A stretch of DNA of 64,000 bases from [Clostridium] scindens (GTDB taxonomy: Bacteria > Bacillota > Clostridia > Lachnospirales > Lachnospiraceae): assembly GCF_019597925.1 (NCBI RefSeq), contig NZ_CP080442.1:1654001-1718000 (forward strand), read 5' to 3'. The notes under the pieces are model-generated. The model was not told the origin of the DNA. It worked only from the letters and a program-made list of their open reading frames with translations, and did no database searches. A program made the translations under genes and the position numbers. This document shows, in pieces, positions 53,367 to 61,548 of the stretch. Numbering within the stretch: position 1 is the first letter of the stretch; each line of letters begins with the position of its first letter.

Positions 53367-54245
53367 ATGAAAAATAATCGTTTTGTAGCTGCAGTACTGA
53401 TTCCCGGATTCGTTTTTATGCTTATCTTTGCAGTCTTTCCGGTGGCATACGGCCTGGGGATATCGTTCTACGACTATAATCCTGCCAGCACGCACAATCT
53501 GTTTCTGGGAATAGACAACTATAAAAGGCTGATCCAGGATGAGACGTTCTGGAAAGCGGTGCGAAACACCGTCTTTTTCTGTGTGATTGCCGTAGCTGGA
53601 AATATAGTGATCACGCTGTTTCTTGCGAAAATCATCTCTGTGCTGCCATCCAAAGGATTAAAGACTCTTTTTCGGACGATCCTATTTATCCCATGTATCG
53701 CGCCTATGGTAGGAACCTCTATGGTATGGAAGTATGGAATCGTAGGCACGGATGGGGGGATGATCAATCAAATTCTGGCATTCTTCGGAAGAAGCCCCAA
53801 GAACTGGTTTCTGACTACGCTACCGCTTATGATCATCATTATCGTTTATACGCTGTGGGCGGATATCGGATATAACGTGGTGCTATTTACGGCAGGGATC
53901 GAGAACGTGCCAAAGGAGTTCGATGAGGCGGCTGCCATAGACGGCGCAGGCCCAATCCGCAGATTTATCTCCATCAAGCTGCCTCTGATGGGACGTACGT
54001 TTGCGTTTGTGGCTATTATGACGATGGCCAACTATTTCCAGATGTTTGCACAGTTTCGCATATTTGCAGCCAAGGGCGGGATTGACAATTCTGCGATGGT
54101 GCTTACGAACTATATCTTTAAGACCAGTTTCCTAAGTTTTGATATGGGATACGCCTCTGCAATCGCAACCGCGTTATTCCTGATCGTATTCGTAGTCGCC
54201 CTGGTACAGAATAAGATGATGCGATCAGATTGGAGTTATGAATGA
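53367..54245 (+). CDS. Sugar ABC transporter permease (MalF/UgpA type)
   Basis: 292 residues, six membrane helices, and the EAA loop EFDEAAAIDGAGPIRRFISI that docks the ATPase. AAGGA at 53350-53354 region and the position of the first helix favour ATG 53367 over 53346. No ATPase gene is in the operon, so a shared MsmX/UgpC-type ATPase elsewhere is expected. Confidence 0.92.
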   Translation: MKNNRFVAAVLIPGFVFMLIFAVFPVAYGLGISFYDYNPASTHNLFLGIDNYKRLIQDETFWKAVRNTVFFCVIAVAGNIVITLFLAKIISVLPSKGLKTLFRTILFIPCIAPMVGTSMVWKYGIVGTDGGMINQILAFFGRSPKNWFLTTLPLMIIIIVYTLWADIGYNVVLFTAGIENVPKEFDEAAAIDGAGPIRRFISIKLPLMGRTFAFVAIMTMANYFQMFAQFRIFAAKGGIDNSAMVLTNYIFKTSFLSFDMGYASAIATALFLIVFVVALVQNKMMRSDWSYE

Positions 54246-55078
54246 TGAAGAGAAGCAAGAACGTATATAAAAGGTATCATTACCTGATTATCGCATTTAT
54301 GGGCGTGTTTTCTGTGATCATGATGTACCCCATGGCATGGATGCTGGTGACTTCCTTTAAAAGCAATGCGGACATCCATAAGAATAAGGCGAAATTCTTT
54401 CCGGCAGAGTGGACGGTGGAAGGGTACCGCAGCGCTTTTGAAAAGGCGCCGATTGGAGACTGGCTTGTCAACAGCATCGTAATAACAGTTGTAATTACCT
54501 TTGCCGTAATCCTTACCAGCACATTGATTGGATATGTGTTTGCAAAATACGAGTTTAAGTTTAAAAGATCCCTGTTTCTTCTGATGCTGGCGACTATGAT
54601 GGTTCCGCCCCAGGTGACGATGATACCAAGATACCTGATGATCCAGAAGATGCATCTGTTCAACACAAGATGGGCGCTGATCGTGCCCGGGCTTGTAAGC
54701 GCGTTTGCCATCTATCTGGCCAGGCAGTTTATCACGGATGTGCCGGACAGCCTGTGCGAGGCGGCTAAGATGGACGGAGCAGGGCCGCTTAGAATCTATT
54801 GGAGCGTGATCCTGCCGAATATCAAGCCGGCGATCGGCTCGATCGGAATCTTTACTGCCATGGCAAACTGGAATGATTATCTGAATCCGCTCCTGATGCT
54901 CAACGATATTGATAAGATGACGCTTCCGCTTGGCCTGGTGATGTTTGACAGCCAGCGTTCGGTGGATCTGGCGGCGACCATGGCCGCGGCTGCCATGATC
55001 ATGATGCCGATGATTCTTATATTCGTCCTGTTCCAAAGACAATTTATCAAGGGAATGACCATGAGCGGCATAAAATAA
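54242..55078 (+). CDS. Sugar ABC transporter permease (MalG/UgpE type)
   Basis: 278 residues, six helices, EAA loop SLCEAAKMDGAGPLRIYWSV, and the C-terminal GMTMSGIK typical of the MalG side. It overlaps the first permease by 4 bases (ATGA), so both are made in equal amounts. Confidence 0.93.
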   Translation: MMKRSKNVYKRYHYLIIAFMGVFSVIMMYPMAWMLVTSFKSNADIHKNKAKFFPAEWTVEGYRSAFEKAPIGDWLVNSIVITVVITFAVILTSTLIGYVFAKYEFKFKRSLFLLMLATMMVPPQVTMIPRYLMIQKMHLFNTRWALIVPGLVSAFAIYLARQFITDVPDSLCEAAKMDGAGPLRIYWSVILPNIKPAIGSIGIFTAMANWNDYLNPLLMLNDIDKMTLPLGLVMFDSQRSVDLAATMAAAAMIMMPMILIFVLFQRQFIKGMTMSGIK

Positions 55079-55113
55079 AGCACGTGCGAATAGTAAATGA
55101 GAGGGAAATCAGA

Positions 55114-56793
55114 ATGAAGAAAAATACAGAGATACATTATGAAATGAAGCTGCTAAGCTCGCTTGTGAAGGTATTTCCGGATGAGACGCCCGTATACAGG
55201 CCGGAATGCCTGCTTCTAAGCGCGCTGTGGGGAGAGACGGTATCCTTTCAGGCCGCGTATACCGGGGATTTTTTTATGCGGGAACGCCTGGACGTGAAGA
55301 TTACATCACCGCTGGAGAAATGGATCAGGGTAAGGAGCGTGGAGCAGGTTCCGGTGGGACGGGCCACCAATGGAATTGTGGATGACAATTATCTAAGGAC
55401 AACCTCGGGACTGTATCCGGATCTATTAAGGGACTTAAAGGACAAAAAAGCAATCGTGTGCTCCAACCAATGGCGAAGCCTGTGGATTGACGTGGAGGTA
55501 ACAGAAGAGATTGCGCCCGGAGAGTACGCAATCGAAGTCAGCCTGCAAAAAGAGGGCCATGCAGTATGCTCCTGCGTCATGAAGATTACCATCATCGGCG
55601 CCAGCCTGCCACAGCAGAAGATCATACATACCGAATGGATGCATGCGGATTGCCTGGCAGATTATTACCAGGTTGACGTATTTTTGGAAGAACACTGGGA
55701 GATCCTTGAGAATTATTTCCGCCAGTATGTGAAAAGAGGCTGTAATATGATGCTTACGCCGCTTTTCACCTCTCCTCTGGATACGGCGATAGGACTGGAA
55801 AGAACCACGACTCAGCTGATCGACGTGGAAGTAAAGGACGGGGAATACCTGTTTGGCTTTGATAAGCTTAAGCGATGGGTGGATCTGTGCAAGAAATGCA
55901 GGATCAAGTATTTTGAGATGTCCCATCTGTTCTCCCAGTGGGGAGCAAAGTACGCGCCAAAAGTCGTGGCAATGCGCGACGGGAAGGAAGAGAAGATATT
56001 CGGGTGGCATACGCCTGCGGTGGGAGAGTATACCAGATTCCTCCAATGCTTCCTTCCGCAGTTGATTGAGAAGTTACGGGAATGGGAGATCGCGGACGTC
56101 ACATATTTCCACATCTCAGACGAGCCAAGGGAAGAAGATCTTAATACCTACCGGGCTGCCAGGGAATCTCTGGGAAATCTGCTGGATGGATTCCAGACGT
56201 TTGACGCATTGTCGAGTTATGAATTCTACCGTCACGGCCTGGTTGAAAAGCCCATACCCGGCAATAATGAGATTGAGGAATTCCTGGAGCATGGGCTTAC
56301 GGACATGTGGACCTACTATTGCACCGGACAGTACTATGAAGTAAGCAACCGGTTCATGTCCATGCCATCTGCAAGAAACCGTATCTATGGGGTGCAATTG
56401 TATAAGTACGATATTGTTGGAATCCTGCACTGGGGATACAACTTCTATAACAGCCAATTTTCCATCGAGCACATCAATCCCTATGAAGTGACGGATGCAG
56501 GAAATGCGTTTCCGGCGGGAGATCCATTCCTGGTGTACCCGGGGGCGGATGGGCATCCGGAGGAGTCCATCCGAATGATGGTGCAGGATGAGGCAATGGC
56601 GGATCTGAGGGCGCTTGAACTACTAGAATCCCTGACCAGCAAGGCGCATGTGATGGAACTGATCGAAGGAGAACTATTTGAACCCCTTACTTTTTGCACC
56701 TATCCCAAATCAGAGATGTACCTGATTACGTTAAGAAACAGGATCAACCGCGAGATTGGCAGATACCAGTCGGAAGGATGTGTAAGAAAATGA
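55114..56793 (+). CDS. DUF4091 domain protein, putative glycoside-processing
   Basis: 559 residues. The DUF4091 family has a beta-sandwich N-terminal part and a TIM-barrel-like C-terminal part; here YFHISDEPREEDLNTYRA carries a plausible acid pair, and GILHWGYNFYN is the family end block. No signal peptide, so it acts in the cytoplasm on imported material. Family members are found in polysaccharide loci but the reaction is not established. GAGAGGGAAA favours ATG 55114 over GTG 55084. It overlaps the oxidoreductase gene by 4 bases. Confidence 0.82.
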   Translation: MKKNTEIHYEMKLLSSLVKVFPDETPVYRPECLLLSALWGETVSFQAAYTGDFFMRERLDVKITSPLEKWIRVRSVEQVPVGRATNGIVDDNYLRTTSGLYPDLLRDLKDKKAIVCSNQWRSLWIDVEVTEEIAPGEYAIEVSLQKEGHAVCSCVMKITIIGASLPQQKIIHTEWMHADCLADYYQVDVFLEEHWEILENYFRQYVKRGCNMMLTPLFTSPLDTAIGLERTTTQLIDVEVKDGEYLFGFDKLKRWVDLCKKCRIKYFEMSHLFSQWGAKYAPKVVAMRDGKEEKIFGWHTPAVGEYTRFLQCFLPQLIEKLREWEIADVTYFHISDEPREEDLNTYRAARESLGNLLDGFQTFDALSSYEFYRHGLVEKPIPGNNEIEEFLEHGLTDMWTYYCTGQYYEVSNRFMSMPSARNRIYGVQLYKYDIVGILHWGYNFYNSQFSIEHINPYEVTDAGNAFPAGDPFLVYPGADGHPEESIRMMVQDEAMADLRALELLESLTSKAHVMELIEGELFEPLTFCTYPKSEMYLITLRNRINREIGRYQSEGCVRK

Positions 56794-58880
56794 GCAAGAC
56801 AAGGATCGTAAAAACAACCTGCTCCACCTGCGGCCCGTGCTGCGAAGTAGACGCCTATGTAGAAGGCGGAAAACTGGTAGGCGTGGAAGGCGCCAGAAAT
56901 ACGCCGGCCCAGTCAGGAGGCCTGTGCGCGAAAGGGGCGGCAGCGCTCCAGTATGTCTATAACAAAGAAAGAATCCTCTACCCTATGAGACGGGCAGGGG
57001 AAAAAGGAGAGGGGAAATTTGAGCGGATCTCCTGGGATGAAGCCTATGAGATGATCGCAGAGAACCTGCTTCGAATCCGCGAGTCTTATGGAGCCAGATC
57101 TACCGTTTTCTATGCAGGCTATCCCAAGTGGTTCCGTCCGGCGCTGCTGCGGATGGCCAATGCCTACGGGTCGCCGAACTTCTGTACCGAGTCCAGCACC
57201 TGCTTCCAGGCTGCGGCGCTTGCCTGGCGCTCCATATATGGCAATGGAATCTGCGGGCCGGATATGCCCAATGTCAAGACGCTGATGCTATGGAGTTCCA
57301 ACCTTTATCATTCCAATACGCCCATGAGCGGCATGTATAAAAGCCTGAAAAAGAGGGGCGTCAAGATAATCGATGTGGATCCGAGGCATACGGTGACTGC
57401 CCATGACGCTGATATTCATCTGCAGCTGATCCCTGGCACGGATGGGGCGCTGGCTCTGTCTATGGCGCAGGTGATTATAGAGGAAGATTTGTATGACAAG
57501 GAGTTTGTAGAGCAGTATGTCTACGGATTTGATGAATATAAAGCCTATGTACAGGATTTTACGCCGGAGAAGGCGGAGAAGATTACAGGAGTTCCCAAAG
57601 ACATGATACGTCTGGCGGCCAGAACCTATGCAGGCGAAGGCCCGGCCGGAATCATGTTCTCGGCATCTCCGGTGGTCCATCATTTGAATGGAGTACAGAA
57701 TTACCGGGCCGTATTCTCATTGATCGCCATTACCGGAAACTATGATGTGAAAGGGGGCAATCGGCAGCGTCCCGCCCCTTCCTGCCCGGTAAATGAGTTT
57801 GGGAAAGTCCGGCGCTATGATCAGGAAGAAGCCATCGGACAGAAGGAATTTCCGGCCTGGTTTGACCTGTCCTGCGACGAGGCGCAGTGCACCAGGCTGG
57901 CAGACTACATACTTGAGGAAGACCCTTACCCGATTAAGGCTGTATTTGCCATGGGACTGAACCACCGCATGTGGCCGCAGCCGCAGAGGCTGAATGAAGC
58001 GCTTGGGAAGCTGGACTTCTATGTAAATGTGGAATTATTCATGTCCGAGTCAAGCAAGATGGCGGATCTGGTACTTCCGGCATGCACTTCCTATGAGAGG
58101 GAAGAGGTGCATGTCCTAAGAGGCGGAAGATTCTTCTTCTCCAACCAGGCGATCCAGCCGCTGGGCGAATCAAAGAACGATATTGAGATTATTATGGGAG
58201 TAATGAAGAAGATGGGCCTTAAGGACGAAGTGCTTTTACAAGGATATGATTCTTACATGGAGCATATCCTTAAGCCTGCGGGGATTACACTGGAAGAATT
58301 AAAAAGCCATCCGGAGGGCATGCAAGGGAAGAATCTGATTCCTCCGGCAGAAAAGACTTATGAGACACAGCCTTTTTACACCCCCTCTGGAAAAGTAGAG
58401 TTAAAATCCCTGGTGCTTGAGAAATACAAGGCAAGCCATGGCTATGACGGCTTGCCGGTTTACCATGACTACCGCATAGAAAGCAGCATTGACCGGGAGG
58501 ACTATCCACTTATCCTGAATACGGGCAGCCGGAAGCCGCAGCTTTTCCATGCCAGGCTATACCGTATGCCATGGCTGGCAGGCATTGAGAAGGAGCCGCT
58601 GGTAGAGATCCATCCGGAAGATGGCAAACGCTATGGCATAGCGGATGGCAGTCCGGTAAGGCTGATTACTCCGGCTGGGGAGGCGAAGGGAATTGCAGCC
58701 TACGATATAGCCGGGCAGCCGGGCATTGCCTACATCTATCACGGAAGTTCCAAGGGAGACGCCAATGAGCTGATCGGAAAGGATTATCTGGATCCAATAT
58801 CAGGATTTCCGGGATTCAAAGGCTATTTTTGCAGGATAGAGGCGGTGAAGGAGGAAGAGTGCCAGTATGATAAAGTTTAA
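56790..58880 (+). CDS. Molybdopterin-dependent oxidoreductase, catalytic subunit
   Basis: 696 residues of the DMSO reductase superfamily. N-terminal [4Fe-4S] motif CSTCGPCC ... CAKG, the bis-MGD-binding domains (LWSSNLYHSNTPMSG, VDPRHTVTAHDADIHL, GLNHRMWPQP) and a C-terminal dinucleotide domain (LILNTGSRKPQLFHAR). A Cys in TESSTCFQAA is the likely metal ligand, so thiosulfate/polysulfide-reductase-like or hydroxylase-type chemistry is possible. No twin-Arg signal, so cytoplasmic. The frame extends to 56694, but ATG 56790 overlaps the preceding stop (ATGA) and begins MSKTRIVKTTC. Confidence 0.9.
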   Translation: MSKTRIVKTTCSTCGPCCEVDAYVEGGKLVGVEGARNTPAQSGGLCAKGAAALQYVYNKERILYPMRRAGEKGEGKFERISWDEAYEMIAENLLRIRESYGARSTVFYAGYPKWFRPALLRMANAYGSPNFCTESSTCFQAAALAWRSIYGNGICGPDMPNVKTLMLWSSNLYHSNTPMSGMYKSLKKRGVKIIDVDPRHTVTAHDADIHLQLIPGTDGALALSMAQVIIEEDLYDKEFVEQYVYGFDEYKAYVQDFTPEKAEKITGVPKDMIRLAARTYAGEGPAGIMFSASPVVHHLNGVQNYRAVFSLIAITGNYDVKGGNRQRPAPSCPVNEFGKVRRYDQEEAIGQKEFPAWFDLSCDEAQCTRLADYILEEDPYPIKAVFAMGLNHRMWPQPQRLNEALGKLDFYVNVELFMSESSKMADLVLPACTSYEREEVHVLRGGRFFFSNQAIQPLGESKNDIEIIMGVMKKMGLKDEVLLQGYDSYMEHILKPAGITLEELKSHPEGMQGKNLIPPAEKTYETQPFYTPSGKVELKSLVLEKYKASHGYDGLPVYHDYRIESSIDREDYPLILNTGSRKPQLFHARLYRMPWLAGIEKEPLVEIHPEDGKRYGIADGSPVRLITPAGEAKGIAAYDIAGQPGIAYIYHGSSKGDANELIGKDYLDPISGFPGFKGYFCRIEAVKEEECQYDKV

Positions 58881-59286
58881 TGAAGATCTATGTATTGGGT
58901 GCTATGCCTGCTACGTGGCATGTATAGCCGAACATAACCCTCCCGAGGCAGAGAATGCATATAGTTTTCGCAGCATCAAAAAGACGCTGTCTGAGGATGC
59001 AAAGATGCAGAAAAACGTCTGCGATGGATGCAGCCACTGCGGGAAATGCTTGGAAGCCTGTCCGTTTGGAGCGATATATAAAGATGAGCAGTATGGGCTG
59101 ATACTGACGGATCAGGATAAATGCCGGAAGTGCCGGAAGTGCCAGGAAGTCTGCCCAAATGACGCCATTCGCTTCGATGCGGATGGCAAGATGGAAAAAT
59201 GCGACGGATGCATCGATCGGCTTAAGGAAGGCAGAGAGCCTGCATGCGTAAGAGCGTGCCATGTAAAGGCCATACAATGGCAGTAA
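58867..59286 (+). CDS. Four-cluster ferredoxin-like electron-transfer subunit
   Basis: 139 residues with four Cys groups in the DmsB/HycB manner: CIGCYACYVAC, CDGCSHCGKC ... ACPFG, CRKCRKCQEVCP and CDGCIDRL ... CVRAC. It would pass electrons to or from the molybdopterin subunit, whose gene it overlaps by 14 bases. No membrane anchor gene follows, which suggests a soluble two-subunit complex. Confidence 0.9.
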   Translation: MIKFNEDLCIGCYACYVACIAEHNPPEAENAYSFRSIKKTLSEDAKMQKNVCDGCSHCGKCLEACPFGAIYKDEQYGLILTDQDKCRKCRKCQEVCPNDAIRFDADGKMEKCDGCIDRLKEGREPACVRACHVKAIQWQ

Positions 59287-59306
59287 TAAAGAAGAAGGAT
59301 CGTATC

Positions 59307-61085
59307 ATGGAGAAAGAGATTGCAGGATATATATTGGCAGGCGGCGATAACCGAAGGATGGCAGGCAGGAAAAAAGCCTTGCTTACCTACCAGAATCAGA
59401 CATTCTATGCTCACATCAGGGAACGCATGCCTGCTTTCAAGAATGTCTACCTGTCGGTGGAACAGGCAGCCCCTTATGAGGCATTGGATGCAGATCTGGT
59501 CATTGACCAATATGCAGACATGGGTCCCTTGGGCGGAATCTTAAGCGGCCTGGAAAAATGCGGCGAGGATGCCTTGCTGGTAGTGCCCTGCGACATGATT
59601 CCGTTTCCAGGCGACATGGCTTTGTGGATGGCAGAGCAATATAGAAAGACGGGGCGACCGGTAATTCCATGCGAGAAAGGAAGAAACTTATCATTTCCGG
59701 GAATCTATACGAAGGAAATGTGGCCGGCATTAAAGCAGATGGAAGAAGCGAAGGATTACCGGATAAGGAAGGTGTGGGAGTCGTTACGGATTCCTTACGA
59801 GAAGGTCCCTGTGGAGGATCATGGCTGGAAGATTGCCAACATTAATTCTGAGGAGGATTATAGCCTTCTTACCGGCGCGAAGATCAATATCTCCCTGGAG
59901 GAGGCTCTAAAGATATTAGAACAGCACATTACAAGGATCACGGACACCCAGATGGCTGGATTGATAGAGGCAGTTGGACGTCGGACGGCGCAGGACTTGT
60001 ATTCCCCCATCGATCAGCCGCCTTTTGCAAGATCTCCTCTGGATGGATATGCGCTGCGGGGAGAGGACGTTAAAGGCGCGTCGCCTGAGAATCCGGCAGA
60101 ACTGAATGTTGTAGACGAGATTTTTGCCGGAAGCTATTCGCTACGAAGGATAGGGCCGAAAGAAGCAGTGCGGATCATGACCGGAGCCCCTATTCCGGAA
60201 GGGGCAGATGCAGTGATCCGCCAGGAAGATACGGATTATGGAGAAGAAAAGGTACATATCTTTAAACCGGTAAATCCATATGATAACTATTGCTTCCAGG
60301 GAGAGGATTACAAGGCCGGCGCCTGCCTGGTGCATAAGGGCGAGCGGATGGATGCGGCTAGTACCGCCCTTGCTGCCAGCATGGGATACGACAGCGTAGC
60401 CGTGTTTCGCGAGCCGAGGATCGCGATCATAGCCACCGGAGACGAACTTCGGATGCCGGGAGAGGATCTGGAGGCAGGCCAGATCTATACATCCAACCAA
60501 TTCCTTCTTGCCGGGCGGCTTAAAGAATTAGGAATCACGCAGCTGACGGTCAGAAAGGTGCCGGATGCTCCGGCCCAGGTCGCAGCCTGCATCAGGGAAC
60601 TGGCAGGAAGCCATGATCTTATTATTACGTCCGGCGGAGTATCGGTGGGAAAGAAAGACATCATGCATGATGTGGCAGAGAATCTGGGCTGCCGGAAACT
60701 GTTCTGGAGGATCCGCTTTAAGCCGGGCTCTCCGGCTATGGCGTTCATGTATGACAGCACCTGCGTGCTGTGTCTGTCAGGAAACCCTTTTGGGGCAGGG
60801 GCAGGGATGGAACTTCTGGTCCGTCCGGCCTTGTCTTATCTAACGGGAGATGCAGGGTTTCTGGCGAAGGAAGAAAGTGCTGTAATGTCAGAAGATTTTC
60901 CAAAACCCAGCAAGATGCGAAGATTCCTGCGGGCAGTATTAACGGGAGAGGAGGTCCGGCTTTCAAAAGGCCTTGCTTCCTCGGGGGTCTTAAGCACCTT
61001 AAAAGACTGTAACTGTATAATCGACATCCCGGCAGGAAGTCCGGGACTTAAGAGAGGTGAGGAAGTATGCGTGAGGATTCTGTAA
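59307..61085 (+). CDS. MobA-MoeA fusion for molybdenum cofactor synthesis
   Basis: 592 residues. Residues 1-195: MobA guanylyltransferase (YILAGGDNRRMAGRKKALL, DMGPLGGILSGLE, VPCDMIPF) that adds GMP to Mo-molybdopterin. Residues about 205-592: MoeA (ARSPLDGYALRGEDV, RIMTGAPIPEGADAVIRQED, IITSGGVSVGKKDIM, LSGNPFGAGAGMELL) that inserts molybdate. The fusion joins the last two steps. ATG 59307 follows GAAGAAGGA; the frame is open from 59244. It immediately follows the molybdoenzyme genes. Confidence 0.92.
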   Translation: MEKEIAGYILAGGDNRRMAGRKKALLTYQNQTFYAHIRERMPAFKNVYLSVEQAAPYEALDADLVIDQYADMGPLGGILSGLEKCGEDALLVVPCDMIPFPGDMALWMAEQYRKTGRPVIPCEKGRNLSFPGIYTKEMWPALKQMEEAKDYRIRKVWESLRIPYEKVPVEDHGWKIANINSEEDYSLLTGAKINISLEEALKILEQHITRITDTQMAGLIEAVGRRTAQDLYSPIDQPPFARSPLDGYALRGEDVKGASPENPAELNVVDEIFAGSYSLRRIGPKEAVRIMTGAPIPEGADAVIRQEDTDYGEEKVHIFKPVNPYDNYCFQGEDYKAGACLVHKGERMDAASTALAASMGYDSVAVFREPRIAIIATGDELRMPGEDLEAGQIYTSNQFLLAGRLKELGITQLTVRKVPDAPAQVAACIRELAGSHDLIITSGGVSVGKKDIMHDVAENLGCRKLFWRIRFKPGSPAMAFMYDSTCVLCLSGNPFGAGAGMELLVRPALSYLTGDAGFLAKEESAVMSEDFPKPSKMRRFLRAVLTGEEVRLSKGLASSGVLSTLKDCNCIIDIPAGSPGLKRGEEVCVRIL

Positions 61086-61498
61086 AAGACGATAGGCAGC
61101 TGATATTTGCGATAAGCGGATATAAGAATTCCGGGAAAACGACACTGATCGAAAATCTGATCCCTATTCTCACGGGATATGGATATAAAGTGGCGACTAT
61201 TAAGCATGATGCCCATGACTTTGAGCCGGATGTGCCAGGTACGGATACGTATCGGCATAGAAAGGCAGGAGCCTTGGGTACGGCCATATTCTCAGGCCAC
61301 AGATGGAGGATTGAAAGGGATGCCAAAGAAAAGATCAGCGTGAAAGAGTTGATAAAGGCCTTCCCTGACGCGGATATAGTATTATTAGAAGGGTTTAAAA
61401 ATAGCGAGTATCCCAAATATGTCTGCAGCTGTCCTGAGGAAAATGCAGACGCGTCAAAGATCGCGGAGGTCATCCTGGATATGATAAATAGCAAATAG
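61067..61498 (+). CDS. mobB: MobB, molybdopterin-guanine dinucleotide accessory protein
   Basis: 143 residues. P-loop GYKNSGKTTLIENL, then TIKHDAHDFEPDVPGTDTYR cut here as TIKHDAHDFE, and LLEGFKNSEYPK. MobB binds GTP and aids MobA. Overlaps moeA end by 19 bases with GAGGTGAGGAAG upstream. Last gene of the island. Confidence 0.92.
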   Translation: MREDSVKDDRQLIFAISGYKNSGKTTLIENLIPILTGYGYKVATIKHDAHDFEPDVPGTDTYRHRKAGALGTAIFSGHRWRIERDAKEKISVKELIKAFPDADIVLLEGFKNSEYPKYVCSCPEENADASKIAEVILDMINSK

Positions 61499-61500
61499 TA

Positions 61501-61548
61501 AGAAACAGGCAGCGCTGCCACATGAAAGCGTTCTGCCTGTTTCTTATT
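61501..61548. terminator. Bidirectional terminator between mobB and the EAL gene
   Basis: AGAAACAGGCAG (61501-61512) is the exact complement of CTGCCTGTTTCT (61533-61544), followed by TATTATTT. Convergent genes share it; the EAL stop lies at its right edge. Confidence 0.8.
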
